Shown piece by piece: positions 1 to 5,250 of a DNA stretch of 5,250 bases (its first letter is position 1; each line of letters starts with the position of its first letter). Under the pieces are notes generated by a model. The model was not told where the DNA came from. It was given only the letters and a program-made list of their open reading frames with translations, and did not search any database. Made by a program: the position numbers and the translations under genes. Origin of the DNA: an uncultured Desulfobulbus sp. (GTDB lineage Bacteria; Desulfobacterota; Desulfobulbia; Desulfobulbales; Desulfobulbaceae); contig CAMNHX010000142.1 in NCBI GenBank assembly GCA_946539945.1, positions 1 through 5,250 of the forward strand, read 5' to 3'.

Positions 1-493
1 TGTGATCGCCCGGGCACTGGGCAATTTTCAGGGCGTGCAGCGGCGACTGCAAATCAAGGGCGAGGCTGGCGGCATTCTGGTGATTGACGATTACGGCCAT
101 CATCCCACAGAGATCCGTGCAACTCTGGAGGCCATTCGCGACGGCTGGCCGGAGTGCCGGGTTGTCACTGTGTTCCAGCCGCACCGCTACAGCCGTACCC
201 GAGCACTGTTTGAACAGTTTCTGACCGCGTTCCGGCGTTCAGACGTGCTGGTCCTGTGCGACATCTATGCAGCCAGCGAGACACCCCTGGCAGGCGTGTC
301 TGGCGAGGCTTTGGCTGAAGCTATTCGTCAGCACGGCCAGAAACAGACCCTGTACTTGCCCGAAGTGCTGGAAAATCCGGCCAAATTGCTTCCTGTGCTG
401 GAGCCGGGCGACTTGGTTCTGACCCTGGGCGCTGGAAGTATTGGTCGTTTGGGCGAAAATCTGCTTTCCCTTTTGCGCGGGACCGGGCAATAA
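1..493 (+). CDS. murC: UDP-N-acetylmuramate--L-alanine ligase MurC, C-terminal part (5' end outside window)
   Basis: MurC is the cytoplasmic Mur ligase that uses ATP to join L-alanine to UDP-MurNAc, the first amino acid of the peptidoglycan stem peptide. Only about 163 residues are present, against roughly 450-480 for the family. The reading frame is open at base 2 and is cut by the window edge, so the GTG at base 2 is an internal valine codon and not a start. The visible part is the C-terminal ligase domain. Counting from base 2, it holds FQGVQRR (9-15), DDYGHHPTE (29-37), FQPHRYSRT (58-66) and GAGSIG (143-148), all typical of MurC rather than MurD, MurE or MurF. The N-terminal UDP-binding domain and the central ATP-binding P-loop domain must lie upstream. 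The gene ends with TAA followed directly by an in-frame TAG. The next gene, murB, makes the MurC substrate. No damage is seen in the visible part. Confidence 0.96.
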   Translation, partial: VIARALGNFQGVQRRLQIKGEAGGILVIDDYGHHPTEIRATLEAIRDGWPECRVVTVFQPHRYSRTRALFEQFLTAFRRSDVLVLCDIYAASETPLAGVSGEALAEAIRQHGQKQTLYLPEVLENPAKLLPVLEPGDLVLTLGAGSIGRLGENLLSLLRGTGQ

Positions 494-563
494 TAGGGGA
501 TGCAGGCATTTGTAGAAACCTTTGAACAGCACCCCGCACAACCCTTGACCTGGTAGCAACGTC

Positions 564-1499
564 ATGAACAGCGGCCAGAAAGCAGCACTGGAACGCCTCT
601 GCCCAAGAGTGCAGTGGCAGGTCAGCATGGCCAACCTTTCGTCCTTCCGCGTGGGCGGACAGATTGAAGCACTGGTGGAAACCGAGGACAGCGCCGAGTT
701 GCCCCTGCTCTTGCGCTGGCTGGCTGAAGAAAAGATTGCCTGGTGGGTTTTGGGGGGCGGGTCCAACATTCTCTTTACCAGCGGTATGCACGAGGGCGTT
801 TTTCTGCGCCTCAAGGGCAGTCAGAAAAATATCCGCCTGCGCGAGCAGGATAGCCCTGATGTGGACGGTCAGTACCTGGTGGATGTGCAGGCAGGGGTCA
901 AGCTGGGGCATCTTCTGGCTTGGTGCGCCCGGCACAATTTGAGCGGACTGGAGTATATGGCTGGCATTCCGGGCACAGTGGGCGGTGCGGTAGCCATGAA
1001 CGCCGGGGCCTTTGGCGGCTGCATGGGTGACAGGTTGCGGGCAGTGCGTTGTCTGAATGCGCAGGGCGAGGCCACGGAACTGTCAGCCTCGTCTTTGGTC
1101 TTCGAATACCGGCAAAGCGTGTTTCCGCCGGAGTATCAGAGTGGCATCCTGATTACAGGCGCTACTCTTGCCCTACAACGCGATCGGGAAGAGGTCATCC
1201 GGGAACGGATGCGCGGGGTGATTGCCCAGAGAAGGGCCAAACAGCCGATGGGTATGCCCAGCGCCGGGTCCTTTTTCAAGAACCCGCCCGGCGACTATGC
1301 GGGCCGTCTGATTGAGCAGGCAGGATTGAAGGGATACAGCCACGGGCAGGCCATGGTGTCAACCAAGCACGGCAACATCATTGTCAACCGGGGCGGGGCG
1401 AGTCCCGAAGAAATTCTGGCGCTGATGCACCTGGTCCAGGAACGGGTTCACCAGCTGTGCGGTGTCATGCTGGAACCAGAAGTACGGCTGTTCTGCTAA
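564..1499 (+). CDS. murB: UDP-N-acetylenolpyruvoylglucosamine reductase MurB (type II-like)
   Basis: MurB is a cytoplasmic FAD flavoenzyme that reduces UDP-GlcNAc-enolpyruvate to UDP-MurNAc with NADPH. The protein has 311 residues. The FAD-binding domain shows NLSSFRVGG (24-32), LGGGSN (63-68) and GLEYMAGIPGTVGGAVAMN (128-146). The substrate domain shows EYRQS (181-185), whose R183 probably matches E. coli Arg159. It also has SAGSFFKNP (233-241), with S236 as the expected catalytic serine (E. coli Ser229), and LEPEVRLF (303-310), with E306 matching E. coli Glu325. After SFFKNP the chain runs straight to GRLIEQAGLKG without the extra tyrosine loop of E. coli MurB, which fits the shorter type II form. 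ATG 564 is the only upstream option, because an in-frame TGA lies at 546-548 and no start codon lies between. A later ATG at residue 22 would leave only two residues before the conserved NLSSFRVGG. The Shine-Dalgarno sequence is weak (GGTAG at 552-556). The gene lies 70 bases after murC and 20 bases before ftsQ. Confidence 0.97.
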   Translation: MNSGQKAALERLCPRVQWQVSMANLSSFRVGGQIEALVETEDSAELPLLLRWLAEEKIAWWVLGGGSNILFTSGMHEGVFLRLKGSQKNIRLREQDSPDVDGQYLVDVQAGVKLGHLLAWCARHNLSGLEYMAGIPGTVGGAVAMNAGAFGGCMGDRLRAVRCLNAQGEATELSASSLVFEYRQSVFPPEYQSGILITGATLALQRDREEVIRERMRGVIAQRRAKQPMGMPSAGSFFKNPPGDYAGRLIEQAGLKGYSHGQAMVSTKHGNIIVNRGGASPEEILALMHLVQERVHQLCGVMLEPEVRLFC

Positions 1500-1506
1500 A
1501 TCTGGC

Positions 1507-1513
1507 AGGAGGG
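1507..1513 (+). promoter_or_regulatory. Strong ribosome binding site of ftsQ
   Basis: AGGAGGG lies six bases before ATG 1520, a near-perfect Shine-Dalgarno sequence at ideal spacing. It decides the ftsQ start. The frame is also open back to GTG 1457 inside murB, but that codon has no comparable site and would add 21 residues that do not resemble an FtsQ N-terminus. Confidence 0.9.
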
Positions 1514-1519
1514 ACAAAT

Positions 1520-2518
1520 ATGGGCTACCGGATACAAAAGGCTGCCCTGTGGCGCAGCCAACGCAACAAGAAGTGGTTCTGGCGAGCAAAATGGGCGCGA
1601 CGCGGCGGGATCCTGGGGAGACGGCGCTTGAATCTTGCTTCAGGACAAAGCTTGAGCTACGCCTCCGCATCACCGTCCTTTTTGCTGGCTGGGCTGCGTT
1701 TTGTCCTAGGTCTTGCCGGTCTGGCGCTTTTGGGCTGGGGAGCCGCGTATGCCCTCTGCCACTGGAACATTTTTCACGTGACAGATGTGCAGGTTCTGGG
1801 CGCACGTATGTTTGCCGGACAACAGACGCTGAAACTGGCTGGTGTGCAGCCAGGCGTCAATCTGGTCACGCTGGACACCGGAGAGGCAGAGGCGAAAATC
1901 GCTGCCCATCCTTGGGTTGCAGAAGTGCGCGTCAAAAAGCAGTGGCCTGCCAGCGTGCTGGTTCAGGTGCGCGAGTACGAACCTTTTGCCCTCGTCAACC
2001 TGACACTGGAAACAGGCGAATCCAGGCTCTGCTATCTGGATGCTGACGGGCATATTATTGACGAAGTGCCGGAAAACGGTGCGTTGGATTACCCGGTCAT
2101 CAACGGCGCTGCGCCGGACGACATTGTCAACGGTTGCTTGGCCCAGGGCAGCCGGGCCAGAGAGGCTTTGCAGGTCCTGCGTCTGGCAGCGCGGGGCAAC
2201 GCGCTCTTGCCCCTGCAATCCGTGTCCGAGGTACGGATCACGGAGCAGAAGGGTGTGGTCCTGTATCTGACCGAGCATCCCTTTCCCATTCATTTTGGCG
2301 AGGGCGAGTTACGGCAAAAATTCGGCGAATTGTTGCGTGTCCTCAAGTCCTTGTACGACAGCGGCGACATCAGCCGGGTTGCGGCGCTTGAAATGGAATA
2401 TGGCGATGATGTAAATAAAATGTTATGCCGTCTCACGCAAAGCGGTGCGTCTGTGGAACAGGACCAGCCCCAGAAGGCGCGGGTTGCCCGGAAGGGCAGA
2501 AAAGCGCAGGGGATTTGA
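1520..2518 (+). CDS. ftsQ: Cell division protein FtsQ (DivIB family)
   Basis: FtsQ is a bitopic inner-membrane protein that joins the early cytoplasmic division ring to the late periplasmic divisome, binding FtsB and FtsL in E. coli. The protein has 332 residues, longer than E. coli FtsQ (276). Residues 1-52 are a cytoplasmic tail with 13 Arg/Lys in the first 36 positions. Residues 53-79 are one hydrophobic segment rich in Leu, Gly and Ala. A POTRA-like domain follows at about 84-152, starting FHVTDVQVLGA and containing HPWVAEVRVKKQWPASVLVQV (130-150). The FtsQ/DivIB domain follows at about 153-300, with YLDADGHIIDEVP (172-184) and a final VAALEMEYGDDV (287-298). The last 20 or so residues are polar and basic and look disordered. 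The positive-inside rule gives N-in, C-out topology. The position between murB and ftsA supports the call, since FtsQ diverges fast and is recognised by architecture more than by motifs. The start rests on the strong ribosome binding site. Confidence 0.93.
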   Translation: MGYRIQKAALWRSQRNKKWFWRAKWARRGGILGRRRLNLASGQSLSYASASPSFLLAGLRFVLGLAGLALLGWGAAYALCHWNIFHVTDVQVLGARMFAGQQTLKLAGVQPGVNLVTLDTGEAEAKIAAHPWVAEVRVKKQWPASVLVQVREYEPFALVNLTLETGESRLCYLDADGHIIDEVPENGALDYPVINGAAPDDIVNGCLAQGSRAREALQVLRLAARGNALLPLQSVSEVRITEQKGVVLYLTEHPFPIHFGEGELRQKFGELLRVLKSLYDSGDISRVAALEMEYGDDVNKMLCRLTQSGASVEQDQPQKARVARKGRKAQGI

Positions 2519-2547
2519 CGCCAGGGGACGCTGTGTTTTTTTGGTGC

Positions 2548-2556
2548 GAGGAAGAG
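2548..2556 (+). promoter_or_regulatory. Ribosome binding site of ftsA
   Basis: GAGGAAGAG precedes ATG 2560, with its GAGGA core seven bases away. An in-frame TAA at 2557-2559 directly abuts the ATG, so no start further upstream is possible. Confidence 0.8.
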
Positions 2557-2559
2557 TAA

Positions 2560-3861
2560 ATGATCAAGTCATGGATGACGGAAAGGGACCAGTCGCAGTC
2601 TGTCCGGGAAAGGGAAACACGGGAAGAAGAGCAGGTGCCGCTTGAGGAGGGAGAAGAGCGGGAGCCGGGCCTGCTGGTTGCCGGACTGGACATCGGCTCT
2701 ACCAAGATCTGCGCCATGATCGGAGAGGTGTTTTCCGACCGGGTGGACATCATAGGTGTGGGTCTCAGCCCCTCAACCGGGATGCGCAAGGGGGTGGTGG
2801 TCAATATCACTTCAACAGTGGAGGCCATCAAGGCTGCGGTCAAGAAGGCCTCGGACATGGCTGGCTGCGACATCAACCAGGTCTATGTGGGTATTGCAGG
2901 CAGTCACATCAAGAGCTTTGAGTCACCAGGCATCATTGCCATTGACAATCAGGAAGTCCGGGAAAAGGATATTGAGGCGGTGGTCCAGGCAGCGCAGACG
3001 GTCAAGATTTCCGACCATCAGCAGATTATCCACGTGTTGCCGCAGGAATTCATGGTTGACGACCGCACCGGGATCCAGAATCCTCTGGGCATGACTGGAG
3101 TGCGACTGGTCACCAATGTACGCATTGTCACGGCAGATGATACAGCCCTGCACAACCTGTACGCCTGTTGCAGTCAGGCCGGGTTGACCATTGCCGAAGT
3201 CGTTTTGGAGTCTGTGGCCTCTGCGGAGGCGGTGCTGACCCCGGAAGAAAAGGATCAGGGCGTGGGTTTGATCGATATCGGAGGCGGAACCACGGATCTG
3301 GCCATTTTCAGCAGCGGATCCATCAAGTACTCCTGGGAACTGCCGCTGGGCGGCAACAGCTTGACCAACGATCTGTCCCAGTTCCTGCGCACACCACTTC
3401 TGGAGGCTGAAGAGCTGAAATACCTGTATGGCGGAGCCTTGTCCTCCATGATCAAGGAAAACCAGATGGTGGATGTGCCTGCCGTGGGTAGTGAGCGCCA
3501 GAACAGGAAGATTTCCCAGAAAAACCTGGTGAATATTCTTGAGGCGCGCATGGAAGAGATCTTCCAGCTTGTGGACAAGAACATCACTTCATCAGGCAGC
3601 CGTAACCGTATCAATTCCGGTCTGGTTTTAACTGGCGGCACAGCGCTCTTGCCCAATGTGGTGGAACTGGCCGAACAAGTCTTTGACATGCCTGTGCGCA
3701 TCGGGTATCCCAGCAACGTAGGGGGGCTTCTGGAGCAGATCAACAGCCCACGCACAACGACAGCAGTGGGGCTGGTGCTGTACGGCAGCCATTCCAAAAA
3801 CTTTGCAGCCCAGGATCAAGGTGGTATGTTCCAAAGGTTGAAGCGTATGTTGTGGGGATAG
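2560..3861 (+). CDS. ftsA: Cell division protein FtsA, actin-like membrane tether for FtsZ
   Basis: FtsA is an actin-fold ATP-binding protein of the cytoplasmic membrane face. It binds the FtsZ C-terminal peptide and recruits later division proteins. The protein has 433 residues (E. coli 420). The phosphate-1 motif is in VAGLDIGSTKICAMIGE (40-56). The FtsA-specific 1C (SHS2) domain falls at about 114-192 by alignment with E. coli from memory, next to HVLPQEFMVDDRTGIQNPLG (158-177). Phosphate-2 is DIGGGTTD (239-246), and the adenosine motif is LTGGTALLPN (357-366). The C-terminus, MFQRLKRMLWG (423-433), is a short amphipathic helix with Phe, Leu and Trp on one face and Arg and Lys on the other, as expected for the membrane-targeting sequence. 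The start is fixed upstream by an adjacent in-frame TAA, and a good ribosome binding site supports ATG 2560. This leaves a charged extension of about 36 residues before the core, longer than usual. ATG 2575 and GTG 2635 are possible but less supported starts. The gene lies 41 bases after ftsQ and 114 bases before ftsZ. Confidence 0.98.
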   Translation: MIKSWMTERDQSQSVRERETREEEQVPLEEGEEREPGLLVAGLDIGSTKICAMIGEVFSDRVDIIGVGLSPSTGMRKGVVVNITSTVEAIKAAVKKASDMAGCDINQVYVGIAGSHIKSFESPGIIAIDNQEVREKDIEAVVQAAQTVKISDHQQIIHVLPQEFMVDDRTGIQNPLGMTGVRLVTNVRIVTADDTALHNLYACCSQAGLTIAEVVLESVASAEAVLTPEEKDQGVGLIDIGGGTTDLAIFSSGSIKYSWELPLGGNSLTNDLSQFLRTPLLEAEELKYLYGGALSSMIKENQMVDVPAVGSERQNRKISQKNLVNILEARMEEIFQLVDKNITSSGSRNRINSGLVLTGGTALLPNVVELAEQVFDMPVRIGYPSNVGGLLEQINSPRTTTAVGLVLYGSHSKNFAAQDQGGMFQRLKRMLWG

Positions 3862-3975
3862 CCGGGAGCCTGTGCATCATACCAGCAGGCGGAAAAGGCG
3901 ACTGGACAGGACAAAATAAAACGGAAGACAACCGGCAGGGCAGGTTTTTTTGACTATTCCAGGGGTGGAGCATCT
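3862..3975 (+). other. ftsA-ftsZ intergenic leader with weak hairpin and T-run
   Basis: This is the largest gap in the cluster and holds no gene. An imperfect hairpin can be drawn from 3925-3933 and 3943-3951: a four-pair AACC/GGTT stem, one mismatch, then A-U and G-U pairs, with a nine-base loop and seven T residues at 3945-3951. The stem has only two G-C pairs, so it is too weak to call a terminator. TTGACT at 3950-3955 looks like a -35 box, but no -10 box sits at usable spacing before the ftsZ start. TGGACA at 3903-3908 also lacks a partner. A separate leader role for ftsZ is possible but unproven. Confidence 0.4.
3961..3970 (+). promoter_or_regulatory. Ribosome binding site of ftsZ
   Basis: AGGGGTGGAG ends five bases before ATG 3976. 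It differs by one base from AGGAGGTG at its 5' part and also offers GGAG at 3967-3970. It supports ATG 3976 as the start; no other in-frame start codon lies nearby upstream. Confidence 0.75.
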
Positions 3976-5220
3976 ATGGATACAGTAGAGTACGGGCACA
4001 CAGAACAGCAGTTCAACGAAGACATTGTCATCAAGGTGATTGGGGTTGGCGGCGGCGGCGGGAACGTCATCAACACCATGGTGGCCAGCAACATCGCCGG
4101 GGTGGAGTTTATCGCGGCCAACACCGATATGCAGGCACTGAACCGTTCTTTGGCCCCGCGCAAGCTGCAACTGGGATCCGGTGTGACCAAGGGGCTGGGC
4201 GCAGGCGCTGATCCGGAGCGTGGCCGGGAGGCTGCCCAGGAAAGCTATGACGAGCTTCTGGAAGTGCTGGACGGCGCAAACATGGTCTTTATCACCGCTG
4301 GTCTGGGCGGTGGCACAGGCACAGGCGCGGTTCCGGTCATTGCCAAGGCCTGCAAGGAGATCGGCGCCCTGACTGTTGCGGTGGTCAGCAAACCCTTCTG
4401 CTTTGAGGGCAAGAAGCGCATGAAAAACGCGGTGGCAGGCTGGGAAGCCCTGCGCGAGCACGCGGACACCATCATCACTGTGCCCAATGATCGGCTCTTG
4501 AGCCTGATGAGCAAGAATTCCACCATGAGTGAGATGATGGAAATGGTGGATCATGTGCTTCTGGAGGCGGTGCGTGGCATAACGGACGTGATCAAGGTGC
4601 CGGGCTGGATTAACCTGGACTTTGAAGACCTGCGCACAGTCATGCGTGAGGTGGGGCCAGCCATCATGGGCACGGGCGTGGCTTCTGGCGAGAACCGCGC
4701 CGTGGAGGCTGCCCGATCCGCCATGGATAACCAGCTTCTGGAAGATGTGGGCATTGAGGGTGCGCGGGGCGTTCTGGTCAACGTCTCTGCCTCACGGGCC
4801 ACCCTGACCATGAGCGAGTATCAGGAGGCCATGAACCTGATTCAGGACAAGGCCCACGACGACGCGGAAATCATCATGGGCGTAATCTACGATGAAGCGC
4901 TGGGCGACGAGATGCGGGTCACGTTGATTGCCACTGGCATTACCAGCCGGGAAGAGATCGAAGCGCCGATCGTCAAACGGCGCGGCGGCATAGGCAGTGG
5001 CATTGCTCCGAGACCGGTTATCCGTCTGAACGGTCATCGGGACAGCTTTGGCGGTTCACCCTTTGCGCCGCAGGCTCCCCCGGGGCTGGGAGAAACTCCG
5101 GCAGCGCCCAACCAGATGCCCACGGGACTGACCCAGATGCCCAAGCCGCAGTTCAGCGAGGAGCCGGTGAACGAAGATGAACTGGATGTTCCGGCCTATC
5201 TGCGCAAAAGCGCCAATTAA
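3976..5220 (+). CDS. ftsZ: Cell division protein FtsZ, tubulin-like GTPase
   Basis: FtsZ polymerises with GTP into the midcell ring that organises division. The protein has 414 residues, slightly longer than the typical 380-400. The GTPase domain begins at IKVIGVGGGGGN (19-30). The tubulin signature GGGTGTG is at 111-117, followed by KPFCFEGKKR (139-148) and PNDRLL (170-175). The T7 loop NLDFED (213-218) carries N213, D215 and D218, the residues that complete GTP hydrolysis in the neighbouring subunit. MGTGVASGENRAVEAA (231-246) and DEMRVTLIATGI (311-322) complete the C-terminal domain. A linker rich in Pro, Gly, Gln and Arg spans about 330-398. The conserved C-terminal peptide is DVPAYLRKSAN (404-414), the docking site for FtsA, encoded just upstream. 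No catalytic residue is missing. Unusual points are W156, W211 and a methionine-rich stretch at 178-190. Expression is probably with the upstream genes, helped by its own good ribosome binding site. Confidence 0.99.
   Translation: MDTVEYGHTEQQFNEDIVIKVIGVGGGGGNVINTMVASNIAGVEFIAANTDMQALNRSLAPRKLQLGSGVTKGLGAGADPERGREAAQESYDELLEVLDGANMVFITAGLGGGTGTGAVPVIAKACKEIGALTVAVVSKPFCFEGKKRMKNAVAGWEALREHADTIITVPNDRLLSLMSKNSTMSEMMEMVDHVLLEAVRGITDVIKVPGWINLDFEDLRTVMREVGPAIMGTGVASGENRAVEAARSAMDNQLLEDVGIEGARGVLVNVSASRATLTMSEYQEAMNLIQDKAHDDAEIIMGVIYDEALGDEMRVTLIATGITSREEIEAPIVKRRGGIGSGIAPRPVIRLNGHRDSFGGSPFAPQAPPGLGETPAAPNQMPTGLTQMPKPQFSEEPVNEDELDVPAYLRKSAN
5112..5143 (+). repeat. Short in-frame direct repeat in the FtsZ linker
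   Basis: The 11-base sequence CCAGATGCCCA occurs at 5112-5122 and again at 5133-5143, a period of 21 bases or seven codons. It encodes NQMP and then TQMP in the disordered linker of FtsZ. It looks like a small internal duplication of a linker segment and has no effect on the GTPase domain. Confidence 0.6.
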
Positions 5221-5250
5221 CCTTTTCTTTCCACCCCTCTTTGTCACACC
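5221..5250 (+). other. Non-coding tail after ftsZ, pyrimidine-rich
   Basis: The 30 bases after the ftsZ stop codon are rich in C and T on the plus strand. They contain no hairpin, ribosome binding site or start codon that I can support. The stretch is too short to tell whether transcription ends here or continues into another gene. Confidence 0.4.

Noticed and set aside
239..935. Long minus-strand open frames opposite murC and murB (about 190-204 codons)
   Set aside because: They overlap each other and genes with clear family motifs, show no recognisable domain, and are expected in GC-rich coding DNA.
1457..1519. Earlier ftsQ start at GTG 1457, overlapping the end of murB
   Set aside because: It has no matching ribosome binding site, and the added residues do not look like an FtsQ N-terminus, while ATG 1520 has AGGAGGG at ideal spacing.
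1706..2293. Minus-strand open frame of 195 codons opposite ftsQ
   Set aside because: It has no recognisable domain and is fully explained as the antisense shadow of ftsQ.
2519..2559. Terminator in the ftsQ-ftsA gap, suggested by seven T residues at 2536-2542
   Set aside because: No stable GC-rich stem precedes the T-run; only short direct repeats of CAGGGGA are present.
2644..2673. Internal ribosome binding site (GAGGAGGGAG) inside ftsA that could set a shorter start
   Set aside because: The only nearby in-frame candidate is CTG at 2671, too far away and a rare start; the purine run is explained by Glu and Gly codons.
3925..3951. Rho-independent terminator between ftsA and ftsZ
   Set aside because: The stem has only two G-C pairs and a mismatch; stopping transcription here would also cut off ftsZ, for which no promoter is visible downstream.
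3950..3981. Promoter just before ftsZ from TTGACT at 3950-3955
   Set aside because: Any -10 box at usable spacing would overlap the start codon, which would put the transcript start inside the coding region.
3877..4554. Minus-strand open frame of 225 codons across the ftsA-ftsZ gap and the ftsZ 5' part
   Set aside because: Most of it is antisense to the highly conserved FtsZ GTPase domain, its composition is His/Gln/Ala-rich shadow-like, and no family is recognisable.

Overview
This window is a segment of a bacterial division and cell wall (dcw) cluster. Every gene lies on the plus strand, in the order murC (3' part only) - murB - ftsQ - ftsA - ftsZ. The DNA is GC-rich by eye. FtsA and FtsZ carry canonical motifs. 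The order murC-murB-ftsQ-ftsA-ftsZ, with no ddl between murB and ftsQ, together with the FtsZ sequence style (for example MGTGVASGENRA and a DVPAYLRK tail), suggests a Gram-negative bacterium of the Desulfobacterota/Deltaproteobacteria type, possibly a Desulfovibrio relative. That placement is an inference from gene order and remembered family sequences, not from a search.

Layout: bases 1-493 are the C-terminal third of MurC (UDP-MurNAc:L-alanine ligase). Bases 564-1499 are MurB, the FAD-dependent reductase that makes UDP-MurNAc, the substrate of MurC. Bases 1520-2518 are FtsQ, a bitopic membrane protein of the divisome. Bases 2560-3861 are FtsA, the actin-like membrane tether. Bases 3976-5220 are FtsZ, the tubulin-like GTPase of the division ring. 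The last 30 bases are non-coding as far as can be seen. The gaps are 70, 20, 41 and 114 bases. No convincing promoter or terminator appears inside the window, so co-transcription from upstream is the simplest reading.

How they work together: MurB and MurC supply the soluble peptidoglycan precursor. FtsZ polymerises into the ring at midcell. FtsA binds the conserved C-terminal peptide of FtsZ and attaches it to the membrane through its own amphipathic C-terminal helix. FtsQ links the cytoplasmic ring to the periplasmic synthesis machinery.

I found no mobile element, RNA gene, CRISPR array or undescribed system. The points worth a second look are modest: a charged N-terminal extension on FtsA, tryptophans and a methionine-rich stretch in FtsZ, a basic C-terminal tail on FtsQ, the 114-base ftsA-ftsZ gap with a weak hairpin and T-run, and the lack of a strong ribosome binding site before murB.
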